Part shown: positions 1 to 13,537 of the stretch, piece after piece | Layout of the letters: every line of letters begins with the position of its first letter | Numbering within the stretch: position 1 is the stretch's first letter | DNA from: Aculops lycopersici | Taxonomy: Eukaryota; Arthropoda; Arachnida; Trombidiformes; Eriophyidae | Direction of reading: 5' to 3' | DNA: 64,000 nucleotides | NCBI GenBank assembly: GCA_015350385.1 | Contig: WNKI01000002.1 | Span: 10,299,221-10,363,220 of the forward strand | Program-made: the position numbers and the translations under genes | The notes under the pieces: generated by a model | Database searches by the model: none | Told to the model about the DNA's origin: nothing | What the model saw: the letters and a program-made list of their open reading frames with translations, nothing else

Positions 1-2024
1 TGTGTGTGGCAAATGATGAGGCGATTGGCAGGCATTTTGGTGAGTAAATTCTATCAGAGCAGCTAGTGGGCGGTGGAAGTTGAAGAAACACATCGCGCGT
101 TTCTGGCCGCTCGCGGTTTGCTTGACAACAAGTGGTTACGTGGCTCCCACTAATGGTGGCCACTTTGGTTGGCCGCATCGCGCTGGAACGCTGTAGATGG
201 ACGTTCGACCGGCATCTCGGGTGGCCAACAGTGCGACTCTCGCTAGCCAGCCGGATGGTTGGCCAGCTAGCTAGCTAGCTACATGTCTCGAGAGATTCAA
301 CGTCTCGCTTGACGTCCGGAGGCAGCTAAGAAACAGCAGCCAACAACGACAACAGCATCAATGTTATCGAAGTCGACAAAGATTTCCGAGACCAGGACGA
401 CGGATAGTCACATGAGTCGAGAACTATAAATTTGATGGCGACGGGGAGGAGCGGCAATGTTGCTCGCTAGAGTTCGTTTGCTCTCGTCCAGCTCCGAGTC
501 TGCGCTTCTCGCGCGAGTTATTATCGAGTCTCTCTCTCTCTTTCTCTTGAGTTGGATTGGCCATTCGATGGCCGCGGTTTAGTCGTTGGCCAACTTGTGG
601 AGTTTCAGCTCGACTTTGAGCCTCCAACTTTGGCATTTCTGTTTCAACTACACCACCACCACCTCTGCTGTTGATGCTGCGGCTGCTTCGCCCATCACAG
701 TGGCGAGTGTTTTGCTGCATTCGAGGGTTGGAGTTGGAGTCGCCAATTGAAAGGCGAATAACGCCCTTTGATGTCGACTGTGGAACCACGACGACGACGA
801 CGATGACTACGACCGAAACCACGAAGCCAGCCAGTCAGCTAGCTTCGTGGCTAGAGACAGTCCAATAGAGAGACAGGGAGACAGAGTAGGGAAGAGGGAG
901 AGACAAGTCCAAAGTTGGCACCTCGAATGACAGCTACGCAGACGAGTTAGTATTGCGGGGAGAAAATTGGCCATGTGCTCACAGTTGCCCACCTCCTCCA
1001 TTCCTAAACTGCAAGCACTAGATTGAACTACTACTCGCTTTATCCAGCCACATGGTCTACTAGTACCAAATTTGCCCCAACCAACTCGTCGTGGTCGTTT
1101 GCTCGTTGTCTTTGGTTTGGCGTCTCGCTCCTTGCGTGTTGTTGCTGCCATTCTACGAGTAGTTGCATTAGCTGCAGTAGTGGCGGCAGCAGCAGCAGCA
1201 GCATCAGTCGATGTCGCTCACCTGAGAGGTGAGTTCAGTGGAGCTGAGTTGAGTTGAGTCGACTGCTTTGATGCGGACAGAGTGACTCCAAGAGCGAGGG
1301 GCGCAGTGCCCACTTGACGCGTCGTCCAACTCGCACCGTCCTCTCGCTTCCAGTTGCTCGCATGACCAATCACATCAAACCGAACCGAACCGAAACTACT
1401 AGCACTCAAACTCTCACTTCCGGTCTCCAAAGTTTTCCTCGCCAGCTACCTCGTTAGCCGCTTGGCCTGGCGCATCAAATGGGAGCGATGCTCAATAATC
1501 GCACAGGTAGACGGAATGTAATGGATTCCATTTCAACGGTGGCGACTGCGCACAAGTGACAACTAAGCAAAGCCTAGTTGGGCCCAGCGGCTTAGCTTAG
1601 CTCTGATTGGGGTCTCTGGCTCCCAGTCGAGTCTGTCAAGAGCTGGCGATGCGACAAACGCAGACACAGGTATAGGTATTGGTGTGCCTCTACTCAACTA
1701 TTGACTAATTGCTAATTACTCCTCACTCCCTTTATTTCAATTTCAGTCCTAACTAACCACGTGAGTCTCAGGTTTAATTGTACTTGTTTAGTGTCCGATG
1801 GGATGAAATTACGACTCAAATCACCAACCTGATTTCTCAACACACTAACCCTCGACCTCAGATTACGACTCGCTGTTGCACAGGGCCGTCGCTTGGTTCG
1901 GTGTAATGAACTCGAATTTTTTAACTTTTCCTCTCTGCCTTCTTTTTCAAGCTTCGTCAATGAGATTCAAGAGGACGCATTCGGTTTGGCCGCCGCGAGG
2001 CGGCGGAAGTCGCGCTTCTTCACA

Positions 2025-2046
2025 CTCTCTCTCTCTCTCTCTCTCT
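2025..2046. repeat. (CT)n microsatellite
   Basis: This is an uninterrupted CT dinucleotide run of about 22 bp inside the gene-free region. GAGA-factor-type proteins bind such tracts in arthropods, but nothing else here points to that use. Confidence 0.85.
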
Positions 2047-5000
2047 TTCTATCACACAAACTCTGCATGCGCCTCTTGCCCCTTCAAAGAAGAAGAGGCG
2101 CCAAGCATTGAGTCGAACAACTTTTGTCTGTTTGTCCGTTTGCTTGCTTCAATGGATCGAACCAATTCCTTCAAACAACCGAACTGAACTGAACTGAACG
2201 CGAAAATTGGAGCCATGGATACGGTGGACGGAGGATGACGCAGTCATCCCTTCCGTTGCTGTTGCTTCTGCTGCCCCGCAGCCACTGCCGTTGCCATTGA
2301 GATTTCCTTATACATGTATATGATGATACAGCTAGCGGGGCCTCAGTTTCTGCACTAGAGGTAGCAAATCTGAACGAGAAACGATGATGACTGACGTTGC
2401 GCGCCAACTAAAGTCTTTCTCTCTCCCTTGTTTCGATTTCCCTCCATTCCAATTCGGGCGCCAGATGAATGCCACCAATAACGCAGCGTGTGTGTGCAAA
2501 TGGACGCTAAGTTAGACTACGAGGTTTAGATTCATTATCGCGATTTGCGAGAGCAACCAGGGCGACGACCGAGCGGTCCATGGACACACAATAAGCGACC
2601 CAGCGTCCAAAACGATTGCCATTGCTCCGTAGGCCGTCAGCGACCAACGGAGGCCAATGCAGCGATTTGCAGCAGCAGCAGCAGCGGGAGTAGAAGCGAC
2701 GCCAGAAGGACAACAACCACCTAACGCAAGTCATGATTCATGTGCGCGCGACGCGTACCAAGCGCGCTCAGCGCGCGTGCACATGTGAGCGGAAACTCGA
2801 TTGCGCAAATTAGTGCGCCTTAACTGGCTTCACTCAGCGCGCCTCTGCGCGGTGAATAGGTAATCCAGTTGCGCGTACGCTCGGACGCGCGCACATGGGC
2901 AATCTCGCTCGCTCGCCTGCTCTCGTTGGCGGTGGCGCTGCTACCATTGCACGCTAACCTCGTGGTTTCCCTCTCTCTCCCTTCGGTAATAGTCGCTGAG
3001 AGTGGCAAAACTTCACGGAAAAGACCTCGTGTTCGCGCGAACAGGAAGTGCGACCGTGGCCATCGGCATCGGCGACACGAATTTTTGTTGCCGCCACTGC
3101 GGCCCACTCACAGTGGTTGCATTAGAAACGCAAGCTGCTGCTCATCCTCGCCTGACCTCCAAGCTCTCGGCCAACGTCAGTTGGCTGACCTCACCCAAAT
3201 CGAAAGGCGGGCAGGGAATGGAATGGAGATTTATTGAGAGGAGGGAGGGGAAAAGTTGGAGTACGTTTTGGTTGCCCGAACCGGGGGCAGTTTGTCTCCT
3301 AACTCTGCTTGCTCGCCAACTAACCAATTGCGCCATTTGGCCGACACCACTTCCGGCCTCTCTGGATTGGCCGCCGCCGCCACCGTTGCCGCCGATTTTG
3401 TGCCAACTAAATCAACACTCTCGCTTACTATGTCTCAGGTTTTGCTAGGTTCGCGCGCCTATCCCGCTTTTCTTCACCATTATACTTCCTTTGGCCACAA
3501 AGATGGCGCCCTACGTGTTGGCGCCACAACAAACTGGTCAGTCGCTCTTCCGGAGTCGTCGTTGTCGTCGTCGTCCACGACAACAGAAAATGGCAGAACT
3601 CGATGTCCGAACTCTCGGCGATGGCGTCTTCATTGCATCCACACGTATAGCATCCAATTGATGCTATACGATGCACCATTCAATGCGCCACGATGTTACA
3701 AAGTCGTTGTTGTCGTCGTCGTCGTCGTCATCGCAATGTTGGCGTGGCCAGCGGCCATTCAATTCTGCCAGCCAGCAAAACGTATGAGTTCCCTCGTCTT
3801 CTTCGTCGATTGCAACTAAATTTGCGAGTCTGGTGGAGCAAACTATAGTATTTTATAGTGGTGAAAGGATGAGATCGAAATGCAAACTAGCGTCTCGATT
3901 CCATAGAGTTGGCCGAGGCAACGGCAAGACTCCGCTGATTCGCCTCCAAATTGTGCCACTTCCTGTCCGCGGCTCCTCTCTCTCTCGGCCGAGCAGGCGC
4001 TTGGTTATCGGCGACCCTGGCTCCCGATGTCCGCAGCTAGCGGTGGCCGCGAAGTCGACGATGACGAGGACGACAACGAAGTTGTTGTTGCCTTCAGTCT
4101 TTTCCCAGTCTTCGTTGTCCAGCAAAGACTAGTTGGCTAGCCAACTAAACTGACTGGCGGGTCGCAATCGCTCCTTTCCTGGCCACAATCGGAGAGCAAC
4201 AAAGTGGCCAGCGCATATCAATGAGATCATCATCATCATTGGCCAGCTCAGTGGTTGTTTTCTCTCCTCCGACCGAAGCGCGTGTCGTCCGTTTGTTGCT
4301 CTCTCTCTTTGTTGTTGTTGTTGTTGCTCTCCTCGTCGTCGTCGTCACACTAGCAACAGAGACACACACGAACACATGCACAAAAGCAGGAGCCAGACGC
4401 ACGGCAACAAACTCGAGGTCAGCGATATTCAAGTTGTTGTCGCTGTTGCTATACTCCCTAGTTTAGTTGTCTAGTTGTTGTTATCGTCGAGCCCGGAAGG
4501 CGGAGCGCACAATCATCTCGGCCAACTGGGCACTCGCACAAGTGGCTGGCTCGGCACACAACGTGCGCGAGCTTCGCGCAAGCAAGGCGCGTGGCCTCAG
4601 TCAGGTGGCTGTGGCACTGGGTTAAGCGCGTTGCGAGTTTCCAAGATGGAGAGCGAGAAGGAGGCGCGAGCAAGCAAGTTGCGAGAACAGCGCAGAAATT
4701 TAACTTAACTCAACGCAACTCAACCTTGCGACTTGGCAAACTCAAATCTCGAGCTGGTCTCAAGTTCACACCATCTGCGTGTAATCGGCATCCAAGAGCG
4801 GCGGCCGTGGCAACTTTCGAGGCACAACTTGGATGAAGCCCGCTAGGTGGGCACGCACCTGTGCTCAGCTCCTCGGTGGTGGCTCAACCAGCAGAAGCAG
4901 CAGCGACGACGACGACGACGACGTATAATATAACGTAACCCAAGGCGACCACGACGAGGCGCCCGAGAAACGCCCAAAAGTTCAGCTTGCCAAAGGGGGG

Positions 5001-7890
5001 ACACAACTAATACATTGCCGACATTACTACTGCAAAAGCAGCAGCGACAACAACAACAGCAACAATAACAACAGCGACGACCATTGCAGCGGCAACGGCA
5101 AGAACGGCATCAACATCGATGGCAGAGAATTAGTCGGCCAGCTAGATAGCAGACTTAATGGCAATGGTAGAGGCGGCGACGGCAACAGCAGGAGGAGGAG
5201 CAGCAGCAGCAGCAATGGAGACAACTACTACTGCAAACACCAAGGCGAAACTGGCCGCCCGAGTCGCCGAGTTGAGGGCAAACTTCGTCGACTCTCGCCA
5301 AGTTGAAGTTGAGGTTGAGGTTGAAGTTGAACGACAAAAACGGCAGCGAGAGTTACCGCAAACAGACACGAGCTTGCCATAGTAGTTGCCGCGTATCAGC
5401 TTCCTAGTTCCGCAGAGAGACACAAGTGCGCCGGCAACTCACGTAACATTGAGGGAGAGAGACGCTAGCCAGTTAGCTCGGCAGCGGCGACGACGACGAC
5501 CACGGTGGAGGTAGCAGCCAGGTAAAGTGCCAGGTAATTGTTTGCCTGACTAGCCATTTGGCTGTCTAACTGGCGGCTCTTGCTCTCGCCGCTACTGCTG
5601 CTCCTGCCCCGGCCGCCTTGAATTGTTTTGCCCACACAGTCGAGTGTCTCTACCTTGCGACTTCGAATGTCGCCAGCCGTCGTCGTCTAAGTTTAGAAGC
5701 CTGTAGCTTTGTGTTTGTTCCAGTAACGAGGGAGGCGAGTTAAACTCACGCTAGAGTCGCCCGAAACTACGGCGAGTTTTCGCACTCGACGCTCGCCGTC
5801 GTCAGAGTCGAAGTTGCAGACGCCGCGAGAAGTTTTGAGAGTTGAGAGGGCAACCATTGCGGCGCCATCGCCTACTCCTCTGTGGCTCCACGATGGCGAC
5901 GGCGGCGGCGACATTGCACAGGCAGCCATTTACGGCCAATTTGACAGCCAGATCGCCCGAGTCTCGGCAGTAGCAGCAGCGGCGGCGGCAATTCCGGTGA
6001 GCTAGACGCCGCGAGCTTAGCAGCCGAAGCGACCGCGTAAGTTCCTGCCTCTTGGCAAGCTAGTTGGCTTGATGTCTTGCTGGCTGGCTGGCTAGGCAGC
6101 AAGAATCAAGCCAACACAATCTGGCTCCCACACAATCCGGTGTGCGGCACGAGCAAGTAACTCGACAAAGTCCTCGCTGTCGTGGTTCCACACGCTTCAG
6201 CGGCAAGATTTGCGGGCCCAGCTTTCTCCTCAGCCAACTAGATGGCATACCGGCTTACTTACTACGACTCTTGGAATGGAAGTTGAAACTCCACACTCGA
6301 CTCACAGACTAAACACACAACAACGACTCAAACTCAGACTGCAACGACGACGACGTGCACATGGTGTAGCGGCTGCTGGCTGACTGGCCGGCCGGCAAGC
6401 TATCAAGACTTGAGCCAAGTTTCGGTCGCTTCTCTTCAGTCGAGAGACAGGCGAAATCGAGTCTCTTGCCGACCAGTGAAATAGAATAGAACAGAGGGCA
6501 AAGCTTGACAGAGACTGCGGGCGGACAAGCGGCTGGCACCCACGAGAAACTCGTGCGCAATCCATGTGCACGGAATAGAGCGGTAGAGAGGAACGAAACG
6601 CCAAGACCGATGTCGACTCATTTTAGTAGAAATTGCAATTGCATGGCAGTTGTATACAATTTACTAGAATCATGCCATTGGATTTCGATTTGAGTCGCCC
6701 GCTCGCTCTCAAGCTCAAAATTTTCCCTCGCTCTTGCTTTCTCTCTTCTCTTTTGCTGGCCTGCCTGCTAGCCGATGCACTAAAATTGCTAGCTTGCCAG
6801 CGAGCTTGCCATCCAGCGGCCCGCAATGGCAAAAGCGCGCCGCTGGGCGCCTGCAAAGCTTCGCCAGAGTTCAATAGCAAACTGTACTACGCAATCCGTA
6901 CAAAGGGCAACGCAATGCGACCGTCGCGCACAAGGAGCGCGCACTCGCTATTGCCATTGTTGTTGTTGTTGCTACTACTGCTGCTGCTGCTGCCAAACAG
7001 TTTGACAGCCACTGACGCCAGGCTAAAGGCAAGGGAACTTCAATGACAGCAGCCGCCGATAGGGTGAAGGCGCGAGAGTTGCGCGTCGGAGGGGGAAAGC
7101 AGAGACCAGCGCGCGGGGAAGGCAGCGTATTCGCTTCAGGGGGGAGGGCAGGGAGTTGGCTTGTGAAGCCGTGCGCTGCGTTCTTGAATCTGACTCTTGA
7201 AAAGGCTACAGGACGGAGGCTCCAGGGGGAAAGAGAAAAATTCGCGCACTAAATGTACGGGTAAGTCACTCTGACTGCTTTTCCCTACTTCACAAGGGGA
7301 AAGCAGTCACCAACCACAGCCACTACGCACTCAGAACATAGCAAGCGAGCGACGCAAAGCAACGGAATTGTACCAACAACAATGATTCACTTTGTCTGTG
7401 CGTGCGTCTGTGCGTGTGTCTAATAGGCTGCATAATAACTAGCGGTTTGTTTGTCAGTCAACTTGTGCGTTCGTTAGCCATAGTGTGCGCTCCAGTGCGA
7501 ACCAAAAACAACAACAACAACACATGTGCGCAGCAGAGAGAAGTTGCAGAAGCAGCGGCAGCAGTCGCTGTTGTTGTTGTTGCTTCCATTGCCAGTTTTC
7601 CATAGACAAGCGCACACACTCATAGAGTTGAAAAGCGAGCGAGAGCACGACGGCGCACGACCAGACCATTGGACTAAATGAGAGCAGCCTAGCGAGCGAG
7701 CAAGCGAGTTGTTGTTGTTGTTGTTGTTGCTGATGTTGATGTTGTTGTTAAGCTGCTGCTAGTGCCACTGCTGCTGCTATTGCAGTGAAGCAAACGCAAA
7801 GCGAGTACAAGAAAACGAGTGCTTCTCAACTTTTCTGCGCTGTCGTTGTGGTTCCGAGCTTCGAGAGTTGAGTTTGCTGCGCCGCCAGCA

Positions 7891-7919
7891 ACCACCACCA
7901 CCACCACCACCACCACCAC
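7891..7919. repeat. (CAC)n trinucleotide repeat
   Basis: This is a pure CAC/ACC triplet run of about 29 bp, flanked by imperfect CAA/CAC triplets, in the likely leader or upstream region of the MXD gene. Confidence 0.85.
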
Positions 7920-8874
7920 TACAACAACCACCACACACTGTGCAGTAGAAGAAGCAGCAACCACCCTGTGGTAGTAGTTAGCCAGTCAGCCAGCTAGTCT
8001 GCTAGTCGGTGGTAGGAACGACGATACGACAGATCGAGCAAGAGACTCGCACAACAACAACGACAACAACAACAACTATCACGACAGCAACCACCACATA
8101 GAAAAACAAAACACGCAGGGTGATAGATACTAGATCGCTAACTACTAGCCAGAAAGCACTACCAGCGAGCTAGCAAGTCTTTACTCGCTCGAATTAGTTG
8201 CGAGTAGAAAGACAGAGTAGACAATCTATTGGCACTACAGCTACCCAAAAACCAGCCTACAGGCAACTCAATTACCCAGAAGTGTGATCCAACTACACCA
8301 ACAACCAACGAAAACCACAACCTTAGCACCACCGCCACCAACAACACCACAACCATCGTCACTAGCAAACATCCACCAAAAATATCGACGGCAGCATAAG
8401 TGGCTAGTCAGTGAACGTGTATAGCGCCCAACTGTCACCACCAATTGAGTAGCAAACCAATTAGCTCGCCTTACACGTTGACGTTGTGGAAAGCGCCAAG
8501 CTAGAAGTTGAGTTAGAGAGACAGACAGACGGATGGACGAAAAAACAGTCAGATAGGTATAGGCATACAAAGATTGATACCCGAACCAAACCAGAAGAAC
8601 CACCAAATTTTACCCAAACATTACATTGCAAAAATTGCCATTGCTATTATCTAATCTGAGCAGCAGCATAACACAGCAGAGTAGCGGTAGTAGTAACAAC
8701 AACCACCACCACAACCACTACAACAACAAAAGTGGCAGCAGCAGCTGCACTCAGTCAGTGAGGCAACGAGTTGGCCAAACGTCAGATTACACTTCACTTT
8801 GGACTCGCCACTTTTATCTATCTACCACTTTATTACCACACTAGCAACAGCGGCGCCAGCATCGTCAACATCAA

Positions 8875-8899
8875 CATCATCATCATCATCATCATCATC
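8875..8899. repeat. (CAT)n trinucleotide repeat
   Basis: This is a pure CAT triplet run about 460 bp upstream of the MXD start codon. It is followed by ACC/ACA triplets of the same low-complexity style. Confidence 0.85.
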
Positions 8900-9358
8900 T
8901 AATGATCGTATGACCACCACCACTACCACCAATAACACAAAAGCCATTTTATCAAAATTCTCAGTTTTTAGTTGCAGTCGACTCTAAAGCTCCTGGGGCG
9001 GAGTTAACAATCAGATTATTGACCATCGCCGCTGATATCATTGGAAGCTACAAGCAAGGTGGAGTGCACTGTCGTTATCTGGAACTACTACCATCACCAT
9101 CACCTCTACTGCTACTACTAACACTACTACTCATTTGACACTTGGTAATATTACTAATATCAACACCCGTCGTTATTGCCATCGTCGTCTCAGTCGTCGT
9201 TTTGTTGTTCGCATCTATCGGCAAGTCGATGATATTTTAATTGGATTTTAGCGTATCAATATCAACTATTAAATAACTATAACTCTTACCGTATTATATT
9301 AACAATCATTATTATCAACTGATACTAAATCGTAAACCAAAACACAACAACAACAACA

Positions 9359-10738
9359 ATGACCACCGACCTGTCAATCGCCGCCCTATTGGAGGCGGCC
9401 GAATATTTGGAAAGACGCGATCATAATTATGCGTCAACTACAACATCAACAATCCCAATGACATTGGGAGTCACCACAACAACTACCAATAAAATATTGG
9501 TCCCCTACAAATCACACCACAACAACCACCACCACCACCATCGTCGTCAACACAACAATCATCGTAACCAAAACCATAATCCCCATTCTGGTCACCACCA
9601 CAACCACCACCAACAGCAACAACAAACGCATCATCAAAATGGATTGCATCACAACGCGCTGGCAACTAAACAATTACAATTAAACCATCAATTGTCGCCA
9701 CCAATGAACAATGTTGTTGGTCATATTGTTGAAGATGGCAAACACAACCACCATCTACAACACAATTTTATCCTTGATCAGCATGAACAACTGATGCCAG
9801 ACGGCCGAAAGGTACCCGTGCATTTGGCAGCCAATAGTCAGCAACTCTTGCATCATCATCTTAATTTGCAACAAACAAACAAACTGCATCCACACGCAAC
9901 AACCACCGAAACAATTAACAGTAAAAAGAATGATAACTTTTTATTGTCATCAGCTAGCGAACAACATTCTGAATATCCATTGATGATTAGTCAAAGTCAC
10001 TTGATTGGACAACAGCAACATGTTGTTGATGAGATGGATGTTGAGTATGATTTTAGTGATCTGACTTCGCACCATCATCGTCATACTAATTCAATTAGTA
10101 GCAACAGTACCACAAACAGTAATAGGCGGCCAAAGAAAAAATCTCAGGGTAATAGGAGTACACATAATGAATTGGAGAAGAATCGTCGCGCTCATTTGAG
10201 GACCTGTCTGGAGAAATTGAAAGAAGTTGTCCCATTGGAATCGGATTCATCACGACACACAACATTAGGTTTATTAACTAAAGCTAAGGGTTTTATTAGA
10301 ACCCTTGAAGAGCGTGATCAGAAACAGCAAATGCAAATTGCCGAATTATTAGCTCGACAAAGATTTTTGAGTAATCAATTGCAAATGCAACAGCAGAATC
10401 TTAGTAACTCAGCGCCCGCAACAACAACAACAGCAGCATCAACAATCATGACCGGAGTTGAATTGATTGAGAATACCAAGCAACAGCTGTCAAAACATCG
10501 GGTTGTTATTGACAATAATAGTGGTAGCAGTACTAGTGGTATTAGCAGTGTTGGATCTAGCTACACCTCAACCACGGCCATGTCAGATATTATTGAGAGG
10601 ACAGTACCAGTAGTGACTACAAATCCAATCATTGGTTCATCCTCCTTGTCATCGAGTTCATCGTTGGCCTGCGGTAGTAGTATTAGTAACGATGGTAGTA
10701 ATAGTAACCAATCATCACCAACCTTACCACCAGCCTGA
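9359..10738 (+). CDS. MXD: MXD/MAD-type bHLH-zipper transcriptional repressor
   Basis: This 459-residue protein has the two hallmarks of a MAX dimerisation protein. A Sin3-interaction helix lies at residues 7-20 (LLEAAEYLERR, followed by D.NYAS as in vertebrate MXD1). A bHLH-zipper lies at about residues 262-345 (THNELEKNRRAHLR, then SSRHTTLGLLTKAK). MXD proteins pair with MAX on CACGTG E-boxes in the nucleus and recruit Sin3-HDAC, opposing MYC. The SSRHTT loop and LLTKAK helix are closer to the MXD branch than to MNT. The spacer between the two domains (residues 30-255) is His/Asn/Gln-rich low complexity, and the C-terminus is Ser/Thr-rich. The gene is one exon and starts at ATG 9359 after a CAA-rich leader. 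At 459 residues it is about twice the length of vertebrate MXD1, because of the homopolymers. Confidence 0.9.
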   Translation: MTTDLSIAALLEAAEYLERRDHNYASTTTSTIPMTLGVTTTTTNKILVPYKSHHNNHHHHHRRQHNNHRNQNHNPHSGHHHNHHQQQQQTHHQNGLHHNALATKQLQLNHQLSPPMNNVVGHIVEDGKHNHHLQHNFILDQHEQLMPDGRKVPVHLAANSQQLLHHHLNLQQTNKLHPHATTTETINSKKNDNFLLSSASEQHSEYPLMISQSHLIGQQQHVVDEMDVEYDFSDLTSHHHRHTNSISSNSTTNSNRRPKKKSQGNRSTHNELEKNRRAHLRTCLEKLKEVVPLESDSSRHTTLGLLTKAKGFIRTLEERDQKQQMQIAELLARQRFLSNQLQMQQQNLSNSAPATTTTAASTIMTGVELIENTKQQLSKHRVVIDNNSGSSTSGISSVGSSYTSTTAMSDIIERTVPVVTTNPIIGSSSLSSSSSLACGSSISNDGSNSNQSSPTLPPA

Positions 10739-13537
10739 TGATAATGGTTGATCGATTGATTCATTCATTATCGTCAACAACATCATGATCACCGATCATT
10801 CCTCTTGAGTTTCGATGCAAGATCATATCATCATTAGTATGATTTCAAGATTATCAGATGTTATTGCACACCCAAACAAGACTACAACAACATTAATAAC
10901 AACTACAAATTATCTAACAATTGTAAACTTTCAAAATCAACTGATGGCGGGACATCGGGAGAGGATAGGAGATGAAAGAGGAAGAAAAAGGCAAGCAAAG
11001 CTTGACTAGGAAAATATTACACTATATAATCTAATGTATTGTATCAAATACCGCCTACGACCCCACCCCTAATCTCTTTGGAACCAGAAAAGACATGTTG
11101 ATATCTCTCAATTCTTTGGTGGTTTCATGAGGTGATCATATTCATTTATAGACGATCTATTATGATATATATATATATAAATAAGACAATACTATGAACT
11201 AAGCACTTCAATCACAAGTACAAGTATTCGCCTATCTCACTGCAAACTAAACAAACTGACAACTAGAAACTAGAGAGTTGAAAGATAGGAGAGCAAAAAC
11301 ATGCAAAATTTGACGTGTTTCGCATGGTCTGACATGGATTGTTATCAAATTGCTCATCAAGTATCTAAATGATGCCATTCATGAACTATACAAATACATA
11401 AACAGAAATGTGAAGAACACAAAAACATAGAAGAAATGAAATTTGAGGTGTGAGGTCCATAGGAGAGAAAAAGAAGACGGGAAAGTTTTGTTGTACTATT
11501 GATATCAAGTTTTTAGCGAAACTAAGGAACGCTTAAAGCCAAACAAAGGAGCAAGAAATGGAACATAGAGGGTGTAGGAGTATAAGTTTGAAGGAACTGA
11601 TACCTAGGGTATGGATTGTACTAGATAATCATGCCACATGAATTGTTGTTGATATGATAGCTGGCCTATCACGGCAAAACAAACCCCGTCTACCACTATC
11701 ACACACCTCAACTTACTTCAATTCCAGAAACCGCAGCTAACTAAGCAACACATACTTCAAAATTGATTATGGTAGATATAGATATTCAAATTTCAGATAT
11801 TATCAAATTTATACCAATGATTTCCGTATGTATGATTCATTCATCAATCATTGATTTTGAGAAACGTATCGATTGACCCTTGCAACTTGATACCTGGTAT
11901 TGTATCCGTATGCACCCATTAGCTGGCGTGATACTAGGATCTCACATATTGAGTATCATAAACAAAATCTCTCTTTTCAAAAGAAAGAATAACAATCACA
12001 TTGAGTAAAGTTATTATGAGCTACTAAATATTGCATATTATCACATTACATAACAAATTATACCAACAATAGCAGCAAGACAAATAAGTCTACTCCATAT
12101 CGATTCCTTGAAAACCTGTGGTCTGAATCAAACGTGCAATATCCAAATGGTGGAACAATCAGAGAGATATCAAAGGATTGCGATTCGTTACTACCAAAAC
12201 TAGAGTTGCAACTCTTTCCTTATCTCTTTGGAGCTCACCTATCTGGAGATTATCATAGAGAGCGAGAGTATGATGAATCGCACCAAATGCAGATGTATAG
12301 AGTAGTAGAAAAGAGAGTGTTATTGCGACATAGCAACTACTAAAATTGATTGCACGTATAGCTCACCACCTGTCATCAAAACCCCGCTACCTGCGAGGTT
12401 CAAATGAACAGAAGGTGTGATAGAGAGAGAGGGAGATTGAGTGATTATGATCACCAATCAAGAGCCAACCGAGCAAGCAACAATTCAGAACGATGGAACT
12501 CCTGATTCTTTCTCAAAATAAATGAATCCCCCAAAATTAAGATCTTTATGATCGTGATGAAATACAATATATAAATACAGCTCATATATGACTTGCTCAA
12601 AGTATAAAAACTTTCTGGAGAGATAGGGAGAGAAGTAATCCAGAAAAGTAATGTGATTTGCGGTCGATCAAATGATGCGGAGTGACTCTCAATCTCGATG
12701 AATCTCGGTTCCTTATCAATGTCCAGTCAGATGTGATAGAGGATTGTGATTGATGTTATGTGATTTTTTGTTACAAATAACTGATGATTGAGAAACCTAG
12801 ATAGATATGCCAATCAAATTGAATAAGATTTTTGTGGGACACATACAGGATAATTATACACGTTAATATGGCGACAATATATATTATATATAATTTTGTC
12901 GAGATTGTTTGCTGTACTCTTTTTAGAGATTCGTGAGTCATGAACAAGGTAGAACTGACAAGTTTTGGTCGGAGAACTTGGCTTTTGCCGCCCCCTTACT
13001 AATCAGATATAATACACTCAATGGACAATTGCTTTGGTTGTCGCGTAACAGCTTGACCCTCACGCTCCAAGCCAATTCCCATGCGTCGGCGAGAACAACT
13101 CTCTCACTGTAAACAAACTGCGTCGAGAAAACTTGCTTCCATGTGTGCATCAAACGTAAATGAAGTTTTATGGGTCACCCCGGACAACTTTTCTCTCTCA
13201 CTCTACTTATCTCGTTGTACCTTTCTCTCGACTTGACCCCTTTATTATGTATACCTTCTGCGCACCTGTTTCCATCTTACCGAGCTCATCTTCAACCGAA
13301 TCAAGTTGCTCACTATATCATGACCGTCTAGCAATAGCACCAGAAGCCGATGGAGCAAACCCTTTGTTGTTACGTTGCGCAACATTGAAACCACAAAGAT
13401 AGCACCATAGACTAGTGATCTTTACTACTATCATCATTATTATTTTCAAAAGAGGGAGAAAGTGAGTATTAAAAACATTACAAGTTGTTAGTATTTGATG
13501 ATATCGTTGTTATAATTATCGAACTGACCAATCTAAA
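10739..13537. other. AT-rich gene-free interval
   Basis: About 2.8 kb lie between the MXD stop and the PDSS1 start. It is clearly more AT-rich than the upstream 9 kb, with ATGAT and TATATA runs (for example 11164-11177). It probably contains the MXD 3' untranslated region and the PDSS1 promoter. The longest open frames (12134-12343 and 12938-13402) have no recognisable domain. Confidence 0.5.

Larger units (their letters stand above)
1..9358. other. Long gene-free, triplet-repeat-rich region upstream of MXD
   Basis: No reading frame here encodes a recognisable domain. The open frames are Ser/Leu/Val/Thr-rich and mirror CAN, CTG, GAC and GTT triplet runs. The stretch is GC-richer than the AT-rich DNA after 10.7 kb, with many GCGCGC and TTGGCC words, short CTAGCTAG runs and scattered GT..AG-like sites. 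From about 7.6 kb to 9.36 kb it is dominated by CAA/CAC/CAT repeats that run up to the MXD start codon, so that part may be 5' untranslated leader. I infer regulatory DNA, but I see no defined promoter. Confidence 0.5.

Noticed and set aside
424..868. Open frames on both strands with Val, Ser and Arg-rich protein
   Set aside because: They follow triplet repeats (GAC, CAC), have no domain and overlap each other on opposite strands.
6633..7046. 137-codon frame with a poly-Leu segment that looks like a signal or membrane anchor
   Set aside because: The Leu run is a translated TTG/CTG repeat and the rest has no conserved pattern; the neighbouring frames behave in the same way.
12390..12425. GAGGTTCAAATGAAC, resembling a tRNA B box
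   Set aside because: No acceptor stem, D arm or anticodon arm can be drawn around it.
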